The translations under genes were made by a program, and so were the position numbers. Of a stretch of 8,006 nucleotides of DNA, positions 6,573-8,006 are shown piece by piece. Each line of letters begins with the position of its first letter. Position 1 is the stretch's first letter. Where the stretch lies: the NCBI GenBank assembly GCA_947623215.1, contig CANQGN010000064.1:1-8006 (forward strand), read 5' to 3'. The notes below the pieces were generated by a model. The model ran no database searches. It saw only the letters and a list, made by a program, of their open reading frames with translations, and was not told where the DNA came from. Source of the DNA: an uncultured Clostridia bacterium. GTDB lineage: Bacteria; Bacillota; Clostridia; Oscillospirales; Acutalibacteraceae.

Positions 6573-8006
6573 ATGAAACAGGTAGTCATTATCGGCGCCG
6601 GCCCGGCGGGGCTGACCGCCGCCTACGAGCTGCTTACCCGCGGGGGCGGCCAATACGCCGTAACCCTGCTGGAAGAGAGCGAGGCCATGGGCGGCATTTC
6701 GCGCACCGTAGTGTACGGCGGCAACCGAATGGACATCGGCGGCCACCGCTTTTTTTCTAAAGACGAACAGGTAAACGCCTTTTGGCAGGCGCTTATGCCC
6801 CTGCAGGGCGCCCCGGCGGTAGACGATAAGCTACTGCACCGCGACAAACCCCTGCCCCCCGGCGGCCCCGACCCGGAGCAGACAGACGAAGTGATGCTGC
6901 TGCGCGACCGGGTTTCGCGCATTTATTACGACCGCAAGTTTTTTGACTACCCCATTACCATGAAGCCCGCCACCCTGCGCAACATGGGGCTGGCCCGCAC
7001 GGTCAAGGCGGGGTGCAGCTACCTTGTGGCGGCGCTGCACAAGCGGCCGGAGCGCTCGCTGGAGGATTTTTACATTAACCGCTTTGGCAAAACCCTTTAC
7101 CAGATGTTTTTTGAGGGCTACACCGAAAAGCTGTGGGGCCGCCACCCCAGCGCCATTTCGGCCGACTGGGGCGCCCAGCGGGTAAAGGGGCTTTCGGTGC
7201 GGGCGCTGCTGCGCGATATGTGGCGCAAGGCCTTCGGTTCGAAAAACGCGCCGGTAGAAACCTCACTGATAGAGCAGTTCTGGTACCCCAAGTTCGGCCC
7301 CGGCCAGCTGTGGGAGAAGGTGGCGGACGAAGTGCGCCGCATGGGCGGCGCCATTCTCACCGGCTGCCGCGTAACCGGCCTGACGATTACGGGCGGGCGC
7401 ATAACAGAAGTACAATGCGGCGAGCGGCACTGGCCGGCGGATATCGTCGTTTCCTCCATGCCGGTAAAAGACCTGATTGCGGCATTCGGCGGCGAAGAAC
7501 CCCCCGCGGCGGTGCGCGAGGTGGCGGCGGGGCTGCCCTACCGCGACTTTGTAACCGTGGGGCTGCTGCTCGACCGGCTGCTGCTCAAAAACGAAACGGC
7601 CATGAAAACCCTCGGAAACATTGTGCCCGACTGCTGGATTTACGTGCAGGACACCGGGGTGAAGCTGGGGCGCATTCAAATTTTTAACAACTGGTCGCCC
7701 TATTTGGTGGCCGACCCGGAACACACGGTTTGGGTGGGGCTGGAATATTTTTGCACCGAGGGAGACGACTTTTGGAACCTGCCGGAAGAGGCCTGCGTGG
7801 CGCGGGCGGTGGAAGAATTAAAGCGCATGGGGGTTATAAGCGACTCTGCCGCCCCCTTGGCCGCCCACCGCGAGCGGGTGAAAAAAGCCTACCCCGCTTA
7901 TTTTGACACCTATGACCGCATAGACGAAGTAATCGACTGGCTGGGCAGCGTAGAGAACCTCTACTGCGTGGGCCGCAACGGCCAGCACCGGTACAACAAC
8001 ATGGAC
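6573..8006 (+). CDS. FAD-dependent NAD(P)/FAD oxidoreductase, UDP-galactopyranose mutase-like (C-terminus cut by window edge)
   Basis: The frame is open to the right edge, giving 478 residues with no stop. The N-terminus VVIIGAGPAGLTAAYEL (4-20) is a Rossmann dinucleotide motif, followed by the acidic ribose-binding LLEESEAMGG (32-41) and DIGGHRFFSK (54-63), the position where UDP-galactopyranose mutases have GPHxFHT. GYTEKLWG (182-189) matches the GYTxKxWG pattern of those mutases, and GRNGQHRYNNMD (467-478) resembles their GRLxxYRYxDMD end motif, which helps bind FAD. The protein therefore belongs to the UGM/protoporphyrinogen oxidase (COG1232-like) superfamily. It is longer than Glf (about 370-390), so it is probably not a simple Glf, and the substrate is unknown. 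The C-terminus is probably only a few dozen residues beyond the edge. Start set by GGGAGG 9 nt upstream. Its position next to GtrA suggests a role in envelope sugar or lipid-linked glycan metabolism (inference). Confidence 0.85.
   Translation, partial: MKQVVIIGAGPAGLTAAYELLTRGGGQYAVTLLEESEAMGGISRTVVYGGNRMDIGGHRFFSKDEQVNAFWQALMPLQGAPAVDDKLLHRDKPLPPGGPDPEQTDEVMLLRDRVSRIYYDRKFFDYPITMKPATLRNMGLARTVKAGCSYLVAALHKRPERSLEDFYINRFGKTLYQMFFEGYTEKLWGRHPSAISADWGAQRVKGLSVRALLRDMWRKAFGSKNAPVETSLIEQFWYPKFGPGQLWEKVADEVRRMGGAILTGCRVTGLTITGGRITEVQCGERHWPADIVVSSMPVKDLIAAFGGEEPPAAVREVAAGLPYRDFVTVGLLLDRLLLKNETAMKTLGNIVPDCWIYVQDTGVKLGRIQIFNNWSPYLVADPEHTVWVGLEYFCTEGDDFWNLPEEACVARAVEELKRMGVISDSAAPLAAHRERVKKAYPAYFDTYDRIDEVIDWLGSVENLYCVGRNGQHRYNNMD

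Overview
The window holds five complete or nearly complete genes, one gene cut by the left edge, and a 430-base convergent spacer packed with palindromes. GC-rich coding DNA, AGGAGG-type ribosome sites, sigma-A-like promoters and close-packed operons suggest a GC-rich Clostridia genome, perhaps gut Oscillospiraceae. This placement is inferred from style and protein flavour; no rRNA or marker gene is present.

Layout: (1) positions 1-574, minus strand: an unrecognised multi-pass membrane protein, cut at its C-terminus by the window edge. (2) 581-762: a divergent promoter region with back-to-back sigma-A-like promoters. (3) 763-1968, plus: ackA, acetate kinase, apparently monocistronic, with an intrinsic terminator at 1983-2020. 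(4) 2021-2453: no gene; about a dozen perfect hairpins, including two diverged inverted copies of one unit. (5) 2454-3470, minus: galE, UDP-glucose 4-epimerase. (6) 3471-3656: a second divergent promoter region. (7) 3657 to beyond 8006, plus: an apparent four-gene operon of an IMP dehydrogenase like the Tritrichomonas foetus enzyme, a NagD-like HAD phosphatase, a GtrA-family membrane protein, and an FAD-dependent oxidoreductase like UDP-galactopyranose mutase, cut by the right edge.

How they fit: ackA makes ATP and acetate in fermentation. galE supplies UDP-galactose or UDP-glucose. The last genes of the operon (HAD, GtrA, FAD/UGM-like) look like parts of a pathway that handles sugar nucleotides or lipid-linked sugars for the cell envelope, curiously placed behind a purine biosynthesis gene. 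No CRISPR array, insertion sequence, phage gene, tRNA or rRNA was seen. The points most worth a second look are the structured intergenic repeat cluster (with an apparent compensatory base change), the T. foetus-type IMP dehydrogenase, and the uncharacterised HAD-GtrA-oxidoreductase set.
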